Shown here in pieces: positions 1 to 10,903 of a stretch of DNA of 64,000 nucleotides. Origin of the DNA: Xanthostigma xanthostigma (taxonomy: Eukaryota; Arthropoda; Insecta; Raphidioptera; Raphidiidae); contig OY754475.1 in assembly GCA_963575645.1 (NCBI GenBank), forward strand, positions 19,010,509-19,074,508, in the 5' to 3' direction. The notes under the pieces are model-generated. The model had not been told where the DNA came from. It made no database searches and saw only the letters and a list, made by a program, of their open reading frames with translations. Position 1 is the first letter of the stretch, and each line of letters opens with the position of its first letter. Both the position numbers and the translations under genes were made by a program.

Positions 1-240
1 TGACGTGACAACGTCTTATAAATTGATGAAACACCAGCTGCACGCACGAAAAAGTGTAACGCCGTAACGTTCCGCCTGACGCAAGCGAGAGCGCAGTATA
101 AGCGATAGAGAGTCGGTAAAAATATGGTTTGACAGCTACTAAAATTTAGGTTATGTATTATTAAATATGATATTCGAGCGGAATACGTTATCACGTAAAA
201 CTATCGTCCGTAAACCGACTTTACAGACAACCAATTTTTT
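1..240 (-). repeat. Dispersed repeat family F1, copy 1
   Basis: Read on the minus strand this begins GGTTGTCTGTAAAG and runs to ACGTTGTCACGTCA at the window edge. Three other copies occur at 15868-16445, 35965-36637 and 58997-59260. The ends carry an imperfect inverted motif (TTTTACGTGATAACGT against ACGTTATCACGTCAAAA), which suggests a small non-autonomous DNA transposon. No coding sequence was seen and the superfamily is not assigned. Confidence 0.7.
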
Positions 241-245
241 TTTGT

Positions 246-575
246 AATTTTCTAAATTCTTGTCCCATTATTATGAGCTATTATGAACAAGGCTAATTAA
301 TAAATCAATATCCCTTTTCTCCATAATTGAGCAGCACAAGGTAGTAGGTAGGTACAAAGTATAAAAACGTGCCCGCACATCCGTCGTCCTCAACAGACTT
401 CTATGAAATAACGTAGTCTACTGCATCGGACTGACTGCCATCGCGCCGAGGGGGCGACGTGCGTGTATCCGTTGAGTTTTGTTGGAACGTTACATGCCCG
501 ACGCGTTAACAAACACCAACGTATTAAACACTGCGCGTCGGCCCGTCGCCCGTCGGTCCGTTATCCGTTGTCGTT
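246..575 (+). repeat. GC-richer dispersed repeat, copy 1
   Basis: About 330 bp shares long stretches with 9275-9625, for example GACGTGCG..GTATCCGTTGAG and CACTGCGCGTCGGCCCGTCG. It is locally richer in G and C than the surrounding DNA. It lies just beyond the broken 3' end of gene 1, between that end and the F1 copy. I recognise no coding potential; 576-731 next to it holds nothing I can name. Confidence 0.6.
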
Positions 576-731
576 GACAAGAGGCCTGACATCGGCAAAA
601 GAAGAAAATAAGCCAATGCTGAAGGAGAAGCCACATTATAGTATGGTGGAATTTTTAGGCGTAATTTTAGCATGTGACGCTATGCATGTATTTAAAAAAA
701 AAGATCAGTGTAAGAACAAGATTTCTATTTA

Positions 732-2224
732 TTATTTACAAATGTCGCACTGATATGGCTTCTCACCAGTATGTGAACGCTGGTGTTTTCTCAAATAACC
801 TATATTCCCAAAACACTTGTTACAAACGTCACATTTAAACGGCTTTTCTCCAGTATGTAAACGTCGGTGTCTTCCCAAATCTCCGTTTGTCGTGAAACAC
901 TTATTACAAACGTCACACTGATATGGCTTCTCACCAGTATGTATGCGTTGGTGTCTTCTGAAAGTAGTTAAATCCTTGAAACACTTTGGACAGCTAACAC
1001 ACTGGTATGGCTTCTCACCAGTATGTACACGTTGATGAGTTATCAAATTAGTTGAAACGCTAAAGCGCTTATTACAATCGTGACATTTATATGGTTTCTC
1101 ACCAGTATGTAAACGCTGATGTCTTCACAAAATACCTAGCTGACTGAATCTCTTATTGCAAACGTCACACTGAAATGGTTTCTCACCAGTATGTATCCGC
1201 TCGTGCATTCTCAAAACAAATTTTTTATTGAAACTCTTATTACAAACGTCACACTGATATCGCTTTTTATTATCATGTACGCGCTGGTGTTCTCTCAATA
1301 AATCTGAATTGCTGAAACAATTTTTACACACGTCACACTGATTTGACGCTATGACTTCGCTCTCCGATTTTATAATCTTCTGACTTGGTAAAAAATCATT
1401 TAACACTGCGGTATCAATGTCAATCCGTTCAAAATCATTTATAATTGGTTCAGTCTTTACTATTAGGTTAGGATTAAAAGTCGAATCTTTATCAGATTTA
1501 TAAACATCACAATCGGAATTTGTCTTAGTCTCTAGCGGCACAACTTTATGTTCTACAATATCCATTTCAAATTCTTCACAGCCGCTTTCAAAATATTTAA
1601 CTTCAGGCTTTATTTCTTCAAAGTTGGTGCTATTATCTTCCTTGTCGTGTTCAGCGACCGTAGTTTCAATAAGACGATTTCCGCTAATATCTGGAAGCGT
1701 TGCTGAACTTCCAGGTACGTTTTGCTGATCGTCATCTTGCAATTGTTTCAGATACAACTGCAATGTGTTGTCAGATTTAAGAGTTTGTCTTTGAAAATTC
1801 TGCGTTTTGATGAGTTGCGTATAACAAGACTCACATGTGCTTGTAGGCAATTTAACATGTTTCTCTATCTACAAAGAAATCATTAGCTTAACGTGGAAAT
1901 ATAAAATTGTCTAAAGAATGCTACATGACCTATACAACCGTGAGTAAATGAAAATGGACCTTAAATTTCCTTGAAAAAAAAACACACCGGTGGGAAAAGC
2001 AAACTTTGAGTATTATAATGTAAGAGAAACATTCTTCGTTACTTTAGAGTTTAGATGATTATCATATTGCTTACTTTAACAGAAGTACATTTTGTGACAG
2101 CAACAGCGATCTGACTTTCGAGTTCCGATGAAAACGAGAACATATCAATTAGTGCTCCCTCGTTAGATAAACACAAACGGCACACTCCACTAATAATTTT
2201 TTTATGTAATGATATTTTTTCCAT
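732..2224 (-). pseudogene. ZAD-C2H2 gene 1, broken
   Basis: Exon 1 is 2075-2224 (starts MEKISLHKK, has CRLC, donor GTAAGC). A 206-nt intron follows. Exon 2 starts at 1868 after TTTGTAG with IEKHVKLP and CESC. The linker keeps IKPE, VKTEP and IIKSE. An in-frame TGA at 1125-1127 sits inside finger 3 (GIL*RHQRLH), after which the same frame reads on through finger 7. Finger 8 breaks off after CDICK at 732, where unrelated repeat DNA begins. Read to the first stop, the product would have 297 residues and only two complete fingers. The 5' flank (2225-2335) is of the class I type. The stop alone could be an allele or a base error, but the second break favours a decaying gene. Confidence 0.75.
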
Positions 2225-2335
2225 TTTGAATTATTTTTATACAACACCCTGGAAAAAAAAAAACGTTCATCCAAAATGGCAGTTTGGGGCTGTTCCTTGA
2301 AATTTCGGATGGTTTATGTGAAAGCCTAATGACTA
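2225..2335 (-). promoter_or_regulatory. Class I conserved 5' flank (example)
   Basis: Directly upstream of the ATG, genes 1-8 (gene 3 not compared in detail) share a block recognisable on the plus strand by cgttcatccaaatg, a GAGTG-like run and aaagcctaaatcgtagtc. Other copies lie at 4970-5095, 12638-12760, 15558-15675, 19524-19655, 22587-22715 and 26165-26300. It probably holds 5' UTR and core promoter carried along in the duplications. No TATA box or start site could be fixed. Confidence 0.45.
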
Positions 2336-2499
2336 CAAATGTTACAGCGATAAGTTTTAATTATTTAATTTTTTATACTTTAGTTTATCAGAGTATAACT
2401 TACTTATGCAATCACATTCCATTCAGATATTACTGTAATTTTTATTTGAAAACGTTTGTCAGTTAATTTTTACATAATAAACTACATGTATACTATTTT

Positions 2500-2835
2500 A
2501 TAAAGCTAAAGAGTTTGTTTGTTTGGTTGAACGCGCGCATCTCAGGAACTACTGGTTCGAATAGAATTTTTTTTTTTATTTTCTTGGATAGCCCATTTAT
2601 CGAGGAAGGCTATAGGCTATATAATATCACGCTACGACCAATAGGAGCGGAGCATCAATGAAAAATGTTGCAAAATATAACTCAAAATTTGTCCGTCCGA
2701 CAAAAACTTCTGAACGGTAACTCCGAACATCACGAAATTTAGACACAACCTTCATCTCAGTAAACGAAGATGAACGTGCGTACTCAAGTCCCTGCCCCCC
2801 ATTCGTTCTTTTGCACCCGTTTGAAACCGGGCGGG
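2500..2835 (+). repeat. Moth-type dispersed repeat relic
   Basis: The block runs from GAGTTTGTTTGTTTGGTTGA through TCTCAGGAACTACTGGTTCG, GGATAGCCCATTTATCGAGG and CACGCTACGACCAATAGGAG to an ACCGGGCGGGACCCC end. This layout matches an abundant lepidopteran repeat with the usual phrases of non-LTR or Helitron-like tails. It is non-coding here. It supports the guess at the host order; the exact class is uncertain. Confidence 0.45.
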
Positions 2836-2997
2836 ACCCCTACTCTTATAATATCAAATAAAAAAGTTGCTATAAAATAATTTTATATACATTATTAATA
2901 ATACAGATATATAAAGACATCAGTAAAATATTCAAACAAAGGTTCACAAATCTTTATCAATATGGTTTCGCGCCAGTATGTATTTGCCGGAGACAGC

Positions 2998-4969
2998 TTA
3001 AACCAGCTTCTCACCAGTATGTGAACGCTGGTGTCTTCTCAAGTGATCTATATCCCTAAAACACTTATTACAAACGTCACACTGGTCTGGCTTTTCACCT
3101 GTATGCAAACGCCGATGTCTTTCCAAACCAGCCTTTACAGTGAAACACTTGTTGCAAATGTCACATCGATATGGCTTCTCACCAGTATGTATGCGTTGGT
3201 GTTTCCTCAAATGACCTTTATCTCCAAAACACATATTACAAACGTCACATCCATACGGCTTTTCTCCGGTATGTAACCGTCGGTGTCTTCCCAAATCACT
3301 ATTCGCCGTGAAACACTTGTTGCAAATGTCACACTGGTATGGTTTCTCACCAGTATGTCTGCGCTGGTGTTTTCTCAAATGACCTATATCTCCAAAACAC
3401 GTGTTACAAACGTCACATTTATACGGTTTCTCACCGGTATGTGATCGCCGGTGTCTTGTTAAAATACATAGTTGACTGAAACTCTTCGTGCAAACTTCAC
3501 ACTGATAAGGTTTCTCACCAGTATGAGAACGTCGATGTATTTTCATATTACCTGAACCGGTAAAAGTCTTATTACAAAAGTCACATTGATATGGTTTCTC
3601 TCCAGTATGTAAGCGTTGGTGTGTTCCCAAAGCACCATTTGTTGCGAAACTCTTATTACAAACGTCACACTGATACGGCTTCTCGCCAGTGTGTACACGT
3701 CGGTGTTTTGTCAAAATACCTGGTTGACTGAAACTCTTATTGCAAACGTCACACTGATAAGGTTTCTCACCAGTATGTACTCTCTCGTGCATTTTCAAAA
3801 CAAACGATTTACTGAAACTCTTATCACAAACGTCACATTGATACGGTTTCTCACCAGTATGAGAACGTTGGTGTAATTTCAAATTATCCGAGCTCTTGAA
3901 ACTCTTATTGCAAACGTTACACTTATATGGCTTTTCGTCAGTATGTACTCGTTGGTGCATTCTCAAAAAGCATGGTTTATTGAAACTCTTATTACAAACG
4001 TCACACTGATACGGCTTCTCACCAGTATGTACGTGCTGGTGTTCTCTCAGTAAATCTGAATTGCTAAAGCAATTTTTACAGACGTCACACTGATTTGAAG
4101 TCATGATTATATCATTGGAAACATTGTTCTCCGATTTTATAATCTTCTGACTTGGTGAGAAATCATTTAATACTTCAGTATCGATGCCAAGCTGATCACT
4201 ATCATTGATAACTGATTCAGACTTTATTATTGGGTTAGGATTAAAAGTCGGTTCCTTGCCAAATATATGAACATCCCAATCTGTATGTGCCTTAGCTTCT
4301 AACGGAACAAATTTATGCTCTACAATATTCATTTCAAATTCTTCACAACCGCTTTCGTAATATTTAACTTCAGACTTTATTTCTACGCAGTTGGTACTGT
4401 CATCTTCCTTGTTCTGTTCAGGAACGTTAGTTTCAATAAAACGATTCCCGCTAATACCTGGAAGTGTTACTGAGCTTCCAAGTATGTTTTGCTTGTCGTC
4501 ATCTTCCAATTGTTTCAGATATAATTGCAGCGTTTTATCAGATTGAAGAGCCTGCCTTTGAAAATTCTGGGTTTGGACGAGTTGCATATAACAAGACTCA
4601 CATGTAGTTGAAGGCAATTTAATGTGTTTCTCTACCTACAAAGAAATCATTAGGTAAGCGTGGAAATATATTGTTTGAAGAATAAAACCGCGAGGTTAAT
4701 GAAAATGGAAGTTTTTCGCAAAATTCCAAACAGACGTGAAAAGATACTATGTTGTATTTTTAATTATCACAAAACAGGCCACATTCTGTATTAATTTAGA
4801 TGATTATCATATTACTTACTTTAACAGAAGTACATTTTGTGACAGCATCTGCGATCTGACTTTCTAGTTCCGGTGAAAACGAGAACATATCAAACAGTGC
4901 CCCGTCACAAGATAAACACAAACGACACACTCCACTAATAATTTTCTCATGTAATGACATTTTTTCCAT
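2998..4969 (-). CDS. ZAD-C2H2 zinc-finger protein, gene 2 (13 fingers)
   Basis: Exon 1 is 4820-4969 (MEKMSLHEK, CRLC); the intron is 184 nt (GTAAGT..TTTGTAG); exon 2 is 4635-2998. The protein has 595 residues. The ZAD spans about residues 12-95 with cysteines at 15, 18, 62 and 65. The linker has VPEQNKEDDS, IKSE and IIKSE, and 13 consecutive C2H2 fingers follow with TGEKPY linkers. The ZAD domain is known to zinc-coordinate and dimerise; the fingers bind DNA, so a nuclear transcription factor is the likely role. The C-terminus ends oddly in HTGEKLV. Immediately downstream, in another frame, AGLSCLRQIHTGAKPY and a stop can be read (about 2950-2997), the rest of a lost last finger. Gene 3 shares this break. 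Confidence 0.9.
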
Positions 4970-5583
4970 TTCGAAATTTTTTATTTATTCAATGCCTTTG
5001 AGAAGAAACGTTCATCCAAATGGACAGAGGTTGGGGCAATTCCTAAGAGTGAGTATCGTCTGTGCGAAAGCTTAAATCGTATTCTTGAATAGTTTTAAAA
5101 GGTGTAGCCTGACTGTGTCGCAAACGACTTCAGATTATGTGACATTTAAAATTTATGATGCCTTACCTAAAGTCATCAAGGAGCTACCGGTTAAATGTTT
5201 TTGAAATTCCCGTTAAAATGAAGCTTTTGAGAATCTTTATACGAAAAACGAGTTTTATATTTAATCCGTTCTCGGATCAGGGTTATATATTTTCAAAAAA
5301 ATCGTCGTACAACATTTCTTTAGTTTTGTGCGAGTAAAATTTTTTCTAAGAATCACCTTTCGAATTACAAATATCTTAAGGAAGTGTTTTAATTGTTGTA
5401 AATAATAATTACACTTGCAGATAGGATCTATTTTTCAAAAATAAAATCAAAGTTGCAATAAACAAGTCAATAATTGTACACACATTGCATAATACAGAAA
5501 TGTAAATATTCAAACAAAGGTCCACAAATCTCCATATCTTCATCAATATGGTTTCTCTCCCGTATGTACTTGCTGGTGACGGC
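4970..5583. other. Intergenic, genes 2 and 3
   Basis: Next to gene 2 lies the class I 5' flank. The middle part (about 5200-5400, with ttaatccgt, cggatcag and a TTTTTTCTAAG run) resembles stretches at 13060-13260 and 16970-17165, so the spacer was duplicated with the genes. The 5537-5583 end holds an out-of-frame finger remnant of gene 3. No independent gene was seen. Confidence 0.5.
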
Positions 5584-7436
5584 TTAAACCAGCTTCTCAT
5601 TAGTATGTGAACGCTGGTGTCTTCTCAAATGACTTATATCCCCGAAACACTTATTACAAACGTCACACTGATATGGCTTTTCTCCAGTATGTAAACGTCG
5701 GTGTCTTCCCAAATCACCGTTTGTCGTGAAACACTTCTTACAAACGTCACACTGGTGTGGCTTCTCACCAGTATGCATGCGCTGATGTACTCTCAAATGA
5801 CCTATATCCGCAAAACACGTATTACAAACGTCACACTTATACGGCTTCTCACCAGTATGTAGCCGTCGGTGTCTTCCCAAATCACCATTAGTCGTGAAAC
5901 ACTTGTTACAAACGTCACACTTATATGGCTTCTCACCAGTATGTATGCGCTTGTGTCTTATGAAACTAGGTAAATCACTAAAACACTTAACACACTCAAC
6001 ACACTGGTATGGTTTCTCACCAGTATGTACACGTTGGTGTGTTCCCAAAGCACAATTTGTCGCGAAACCCTTATTACATACGTCACATATATAAGGTTTC
6101 TCACCAGTATGTGATCGCCGGTGTCTTGTCAAAATACCTGGTTGACTGAAACTTTTTTTACAAACGTCACACTGATACGGCTTCTCACCAGTATGAGAAC
6201 GTTGGTGTAACTTCAAATTACCAGAGCTCTTAAAACTTTTATTGCAAACATCACACTGATAAGGTTTCTCACCAATATGTATTCGCTTGTGCATTTTCAA
6301 AACTAATAATTTATTGAAATTCTTGTTACAAACGTCACACTGATATCGCTTTTCATTAGTATGTACGCGCTGGTGTTCTCTCAATAAATCTGAATTGCTG
6401 AAACACTTTTTGCAGACGTCACAGCGATATGACGCTACAATTTGTTCATTGGAATCTTCGTTCTCCGATTTTATAATCTTCTGAGTTGGTGGGACATCAT
6501 TTAATACTTCGGTATCGATTCCAAACTGATCACTATCATTTATTGTTGGTTCAGACTTTACAATGAGGTTAGGATTAAAAGTCGAGTCTTTGTCATCCCA
6601 TTTCGTATTTGATCCAGTTTCCAATGGATCAACTTTCTTTTCTACGATATCAATTTCTAATTCTTCACAGCCGCTTTCGAAATCTTGAACCTCAGGTTTT
6701 ATTTCTTCCTTAATCTGTTCGGCAACGTCAGTTTTAATAAAACAATTCCCACTAATATCTGGAAGTGTTACTGAGCTTCCAAAGATGTTTTGCTTATCGT
6801 CATCTTCCAACTGTTTCAGATACAATTGCAGCGTTTGATCAGACTGAAGAGCCTGCCTTTGAAAATTCTGAGTTTTGATGAGTTGCGTATAACAAGGCTC
6901 ACATATAGTTGTAGGCAATTTAATATATTTCTCTACCTAGAAAGCAATCATTCAATTAAAATTATATATAACTGCTTGATTACGTAGTTTTTATTTTATT
7001 AACTGTTAATCGCGACGTTGCCTGTTCGTGGTTTAGCGTGTTTCCCATTTAAATCGCAAATGTTTAAATAAACTCCAAAGAAATCTAAAGAGCTCTTAGT
7101 ATGTTACATGGCCAATAGAACCGCGAAAACTAAATGAAGTCAATTATACTGTAGGTTTTGAAGTTTTTCGCAAAAAACTTATGCAAACGATAAAGGTAGT
7201 CTTTGCTACATTATATTAAACTCTCGTTTTTAATATCGATGTAGATCTTCCATAACTTTCTGATAATTATTCACTATATAACTTACATGAACGGAAGTCC
7301 ATTTTGTAACAGCATCGGCGATTAAACTTTCGAGTTCCGATGAAAACGAGAACATATCAATTAGTGCTCCGCCGCCAGATAAACACAAACGGCACATTCC
7401 ACTAATAATTTTTTCATGTAATGATACGTTTTCCAT
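5584..7436 (-). CDS. ZAD-C2H2 zinc-finger protein, gene 3 (10 fingers)
   Basis: Exon 1 is 7287-7436 (MENVSLHEK, CRLC); the intron is 350 nt (GTAAGT..TTTCTAG); exon 2 is 6936-5584, giving 500 residues. An upstream in-frame ATG at 7460 (MLNQNQLK) exists, but the conserved start is preferred because the residues before it are not kept between copies. The linker holds IKPE, VKSEP and IIKSE, and ten regular fingers follow. The frame stops at HTNEKLV, and [16 protein letters not shown] plus a stop follows in a shifted frame, the same deletion as in gene 2. A stretch covering parts of fingers 7-9 is nearly identical to gene 13, 34 kb away. Confidence 0.9.
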
Positions 7437-7766
7437 TTTTAATTGATTTTGATTCAACACCTTAAAAATGAAAGGCTAATTTAAATGCAGACACCTCATA
7501 AACTATGAGGCTATATCTTCTTTGCGATGTTTCAGAACAAAAATCATATTATTCTTGAGTTATTTTTAGTGTTAAATATCTTGAATGGTAAATACTTATT
7601 AAAATGTACGTGGTTAAAATAGAGGCACTTTTCGTGGAGACTAATTTGGCAACGTGAGTTGAAAAAAAAAGACGGGTTGCACTCCGGGAGTGCCGGCAGA
7701 AGTGAAAACTTGAATATTCACGTCTTAATTTTTTGCATTTAGAAGCATTGTTTATTTATTGACAAC

Positions 7767-9052
7767 ACTTGTAAATAAAATAGTTTGTATCATAGATTGC
7801 ATTTTTATGTACGATATTTCAACGCTAGATGTCTGGCGTTGTATAAAAAGTATCTGGCAATTACTATCACTTAGAGAGTCTCACCCAGTTCTTACTTTTC
7901 CTGACGCGAGTTTAACATTTTTTACCCATTACAAAAAAAAGTGTACAACGCCGCTAAAGAAGTTTTGTAAATAAAATGGTTTGTATCATAGATTGCATTT
8001 TTATGTACGATATTTCAACGCTAGATGTCTAGCGTTGTATAAAAAGTATCTGGCAATTACTATCACTTAGAGAGTCTCACCCAGTTCTTACTTTTCCTGA
8101 CGCGAGTTTAACATTTTTTACCCATTACAAAAAAAAGTGTACAACGCCGCTAAAGAAGTTTTGTAAATAAAATGGTTTGTATCATAGATTGCATTTTTAT
8201 GTACGATATTTCAACGCTAGATGTCTAACGTTGTATAAAAAGTATCTGGCAATTACTATCACTTAGAGAGTCTCACCCAGTTCTTACTAGACGTGTGTCG
8301 ATCGCGATTGATCGAATCGTTTTGATTCGATCACCACCCGTGACTGAGTGATTGAATCACTGAATCTCACAAGATCCAATCGTTCGGTCTCGAGTCGATC
8401 GTCAGCTCAATAGCAACCAAAGAGCCACAGGGAATAGATGACAGAGCGTGACCGAGTGATTGAATGATGAATTTCTATGGTAGAGTCGTGACTCGTGAGT
8501 CATAATAACATACAACAATCACTTGAATGAATGCTACATCTGTACCATGCGAACGATTTTTTTCCAAAGCTGGAATGACAATAAGTGCAAAAAGAAGTTC
8601 TTTAAAACCCGAAAAAAATTCTCAAGTTTTATTTCTTAATCATAACCTATAGTGTCATAAAATAAATATAAACATTAATTTAATCTTAAAATACCTACTT
8701 GGTGTTAATTTATCGTATCTCATTATCTATTTTATATAAGTAATTTGAGTCGAGTTAAATAAAAGCCTCATTGTTCTGTTCAATGGTAAGTTTTTCTTTC
8801 GTACAAACAAGCTAGCGCAGAAAATTACATCAACAGGTCAATGGTAACTCGTATAGAAATGAAATAGGTACTCAGACAGCCGATCGAACGATCGAATCAT
8901 TGTGATACTATCCCCTAACCTGTAGGTTGCGATCGACCTAGGTCGCAGGAAATGTTCGATCGACACACGTCTAGTTCTTACTTTTCCTGACGCGAGTGTA
9001 ACATTTTTTACCCATTACAAAAATAGTGTACAGCGCCGCTAAAGAAGTTTTC
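7767..9052 (+). repeat. Tandem repeat, 196-bp unit, about 3 copies
   Basis: Units start with GTAAATAAAATRGTTTGTATC at 7771, 7967 and 8163, a period of 196 bp, and include GATATTTCAACGCTAGATGT and TCACCCAGTTCTTACTTTTC. The units differ at only a few positions. The third unit is split by the hAT-like insertion at 8288-8973 and resumes at 8974. The array sits inside a dispersed repeat whose outer pieces are seen at 7634-7700 and 9056-9110 (GTGGAGAC.AATTT.GCAACG and GGGCGAAGC). Confidence 0.85.
8288..8973. mobile_element. hAT-like non-autonomous transposon
   Basis: A 686-bp insertion with terminal inverted repeats TAGACGTGTGTCGATC and GATCGACACACGTCTA, flanked on both sides by the 8-bp direct repeat GTTCTTAC (8280-8287 and 8974-8981). 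An 8-bp duplication is the hAT hallmark. The inside has further GATCGA and TGATTGAATCA motifs near the left end and no transposase frame. The neighbouring tandem-repeat units give the uninterrupted site, so the boundaries are firm. Confidence 0.85.
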
Positions 9053-9274
9053 ACTTCAAAAAACTGTAGCAATCTACAAATTTGGGCGAAGCTGGACCGG
9101 ACTGTTAGGGCTCTTGTGAACGACCGTTTTAGTCAACGGGTAACGGGCCGACACGAAACGGTTACCTTTGTACACGATCCGCATATACGTGAGCGCGTCT
9201 ATTGTTATCGATATCAGTTCTATACTTGAAGGGCGAAGAAATAAAAGTACGTTATGTCTTGCTTGTTTATTTTA

Positions 9275-9625
9275 GTAATTTTCTAGTCTTGTCCCAACAC
9301 TGACCTATTATGAACAAGGCTAATTAACCCATATCAATATCGATTTTAAAGTCCATATTCACAATGAGCAGAGCAAGGTAGGTAGGTATAGGTAAAAACG
9401 TGCGCGCACATCTGTCGTCAACAGGCTTCTATGATATGACGTGGTCCACTGCATCAGATCGACCGCCGTCGCGCCGAGGGGCGACGTGCGGGTATCCGTT
9501 GAGTTTTGTTGCAACGGTTACTTGCCCGTCGCGTTAACAAACACCCACACTAACCTAATGAACACTGCGCGTCGGCCCGTCGCCCGTCATAAAAATTGGG
9601 CCGTTATCCGTTGTCGTTAAAATGA
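9275..9625 (+). repeat. GC-richer dispersed repeat, copy 2
   Basis: Second copy of the 246-575 repeat, sharing TATTATGAACAAGGCTAATT, GCGCCGAGGGGCGACGTGCG and CACTGCGCGTCGGCCCGTCG in the same order and orientation, with small indels. No reading frame of note. Flanking 9110-9275 and 9626-9850 are AT-rich with nothing I recognise. Confidence 0.6.
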
Positions 9626-9851
9626 AAACAATTATTATAATTAATAAATAAAATTATCGATCAATTTTAAGGACGTAATCAAAGATTTGAATTATTATAA
9701 TTATTATTATAATACAGAATTTCCGATCTAAAATGGGTAACCAATGCTAGAACAGAATATAAAAAAATATAATATGTACTAAAATAAAGACATTATAATA
9801 ATAGCGATTTTATACACATTTTAACTTTAAGGACTAAACAATTTAATGAGT

Positions 9852-10032
9852 CAATAAATAAAATTATCGACCAATTTTTCAGACAATACCTATATTAACA
9901 AAAAAAATATATAATTAATACATTAGCGTTAATGTATTAATTATATATTTTTTTGTTAATATATTGTCTGAAAAATTGGTCGATAATTTTATTTATTGAA
10001 GAGTTCTAATCAGACGTTAATCAAAGATTTCA
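9852..10032. repeat. Palindromic repeat family F3, copy 1
   Basis: The arms ATAAATAAAATTATCGACC and GGTCGATAATTTTATTTAT pair over about 148 bp (9852-9999), with the centre near 9926. A tail GAAGAGTTCTAATCAGACG follows. Copies lie at 29085-29440, 33631-33695 and 59299-59632 with the same tail. This one lacks the longer central part of the 29 kb and 59 kb copies. Confidence 0.7.
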
Positions 10033-10134
10033 ATTTAATGAGTGTTTAGGCTTGCGTTGGTTTGATTCAAGCGACTGCAACATTTATACCATATTATTTT
10101 ATTAAGGTAAAATAAAGTTTTTCTCGTTGAAATG

Positions 10135-10254
10135 CCAAAAACGTATCACAAACGCCACATTAAAATGGCTACACTGTACATGATCGAATCTTCTCAAACG
10201 ATCTAATTTGTTGAAACTCGTATTATTATATTGATCAAAGTACTTCGGTGAAAC
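10135..10254 (-). pseudogene. Relic finger of gene 4
   Basis: On the minus strand a decayed finger can be read: NTSFNKLDRLRRFDHVQ followed by GVCDTF-like residues in another frame, matching the FxxxxxLxxH layout of neighbouring arrays. It has stops and lost histidines. It lies directly beyond the LINE insertion that split gene 4, so it is read as the separated end of that gene. Confidence 0.55.
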
Positions 10255-10266
10255 AAGGATTAAAGA

Positions 10267-10889
10267 CAAACTAATAAACCAAGAGAAAGATTTTTTATTT
10301 ACTGTATTATTTACAATGGCTACTAATAATCATTACGATTAAATTCCAATTACAGCATCTTTTTTTCACTGATTTAGTGAAAGCATTATATTAAACGAAA
10401 TTATCGTCATAATATTTTAGAAGGCTTATTTAAAATACTTTAACGTTGAAAGGCCAATACATCTTAGACTGCGCGTGCTTCGTTAAAAATAATATACATA
10501 TGTTTAATGACAATATGAAAACACACCATCACCAAACAAGGAATCACAGCGAATTAAAAGTCTGTAAATCAAACCTAAGCGTTGCTCACGCCGGCGTTCG
10601 CAATGCCATGATTCGGATAAACGTTAAAGTGCCGGAATACATTAAAAAGTCAACCTGCCTCATTCATTTTAAAAAAGCGCTAAAACATGTTTTATTAGTC
10701 AAATTTTTATAACGTAAGATTTTTTAATTTTTTTAAATGACGCAATTTACATTCTTTGGAATTTTATAAATAAAGGTTATATTTTTATTATTATATAAGA
10801 AAAATTTAAATGTCACTGTCAAGACTTGAACCAGAAACCAACAACAATATGCTGTAATTGGAATTTAATCGTAATGATTATTAGTAGCC
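10267..10889 (+). mobile_element. LINE-like fragment with inverted ends inside gene 4 array
   Basis: An insertion of about 620 bp flanked by the direct repeat AAGGATTAAAGA (10255-10266 and 10890-10901). Its plus strand encodes 10446-10712, an 88-residue piece with HHHQTRNHSELKV, VKVPEYIKKS and FKKALKHVLL. That layout is typical of the C-terminus of non-LTR retrotransposon reverse transcriptases. A 42-bp perfect inverted repeat (10318-10359 against 10849-10890) frames most of it, which is unusual for a LINE and may mark inversion or nesting. The target duplication length fits target-primed insertion. Confidence 0.6.
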
Positions 10890-10903
10890 AAGGATTAAAG
10901 ATA

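Noticed and set aside
463..753. 96-residue plus frame at the left edge
   Set aside because: It runs across a dispersed repeat and unrelated flank and ends in antisense finger sequence, with no recognisable domain.
3616..3876. Plus-strand frames reading [21 protein letters not shown] repeats under the finger arrays (many places)
   Set aside because: They are the antisense image of the conserved finger and TGEKPY codons and carry no independent features.
4615..4617. Starting exon 2 proteins at the TTG or GTG before the second ZAD cysteine pair
   Set aside because: These codons follow a good splice acceptor and would drop half of the ZAD; exon 1 with a strong ATG lies 78-1571 nt upstream in every case.
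7759..7974. 71-residue plus frame in the tandem repeat
   Set aside because: It spans one unit of the 196-bp repeat and is not kept in the next unit.
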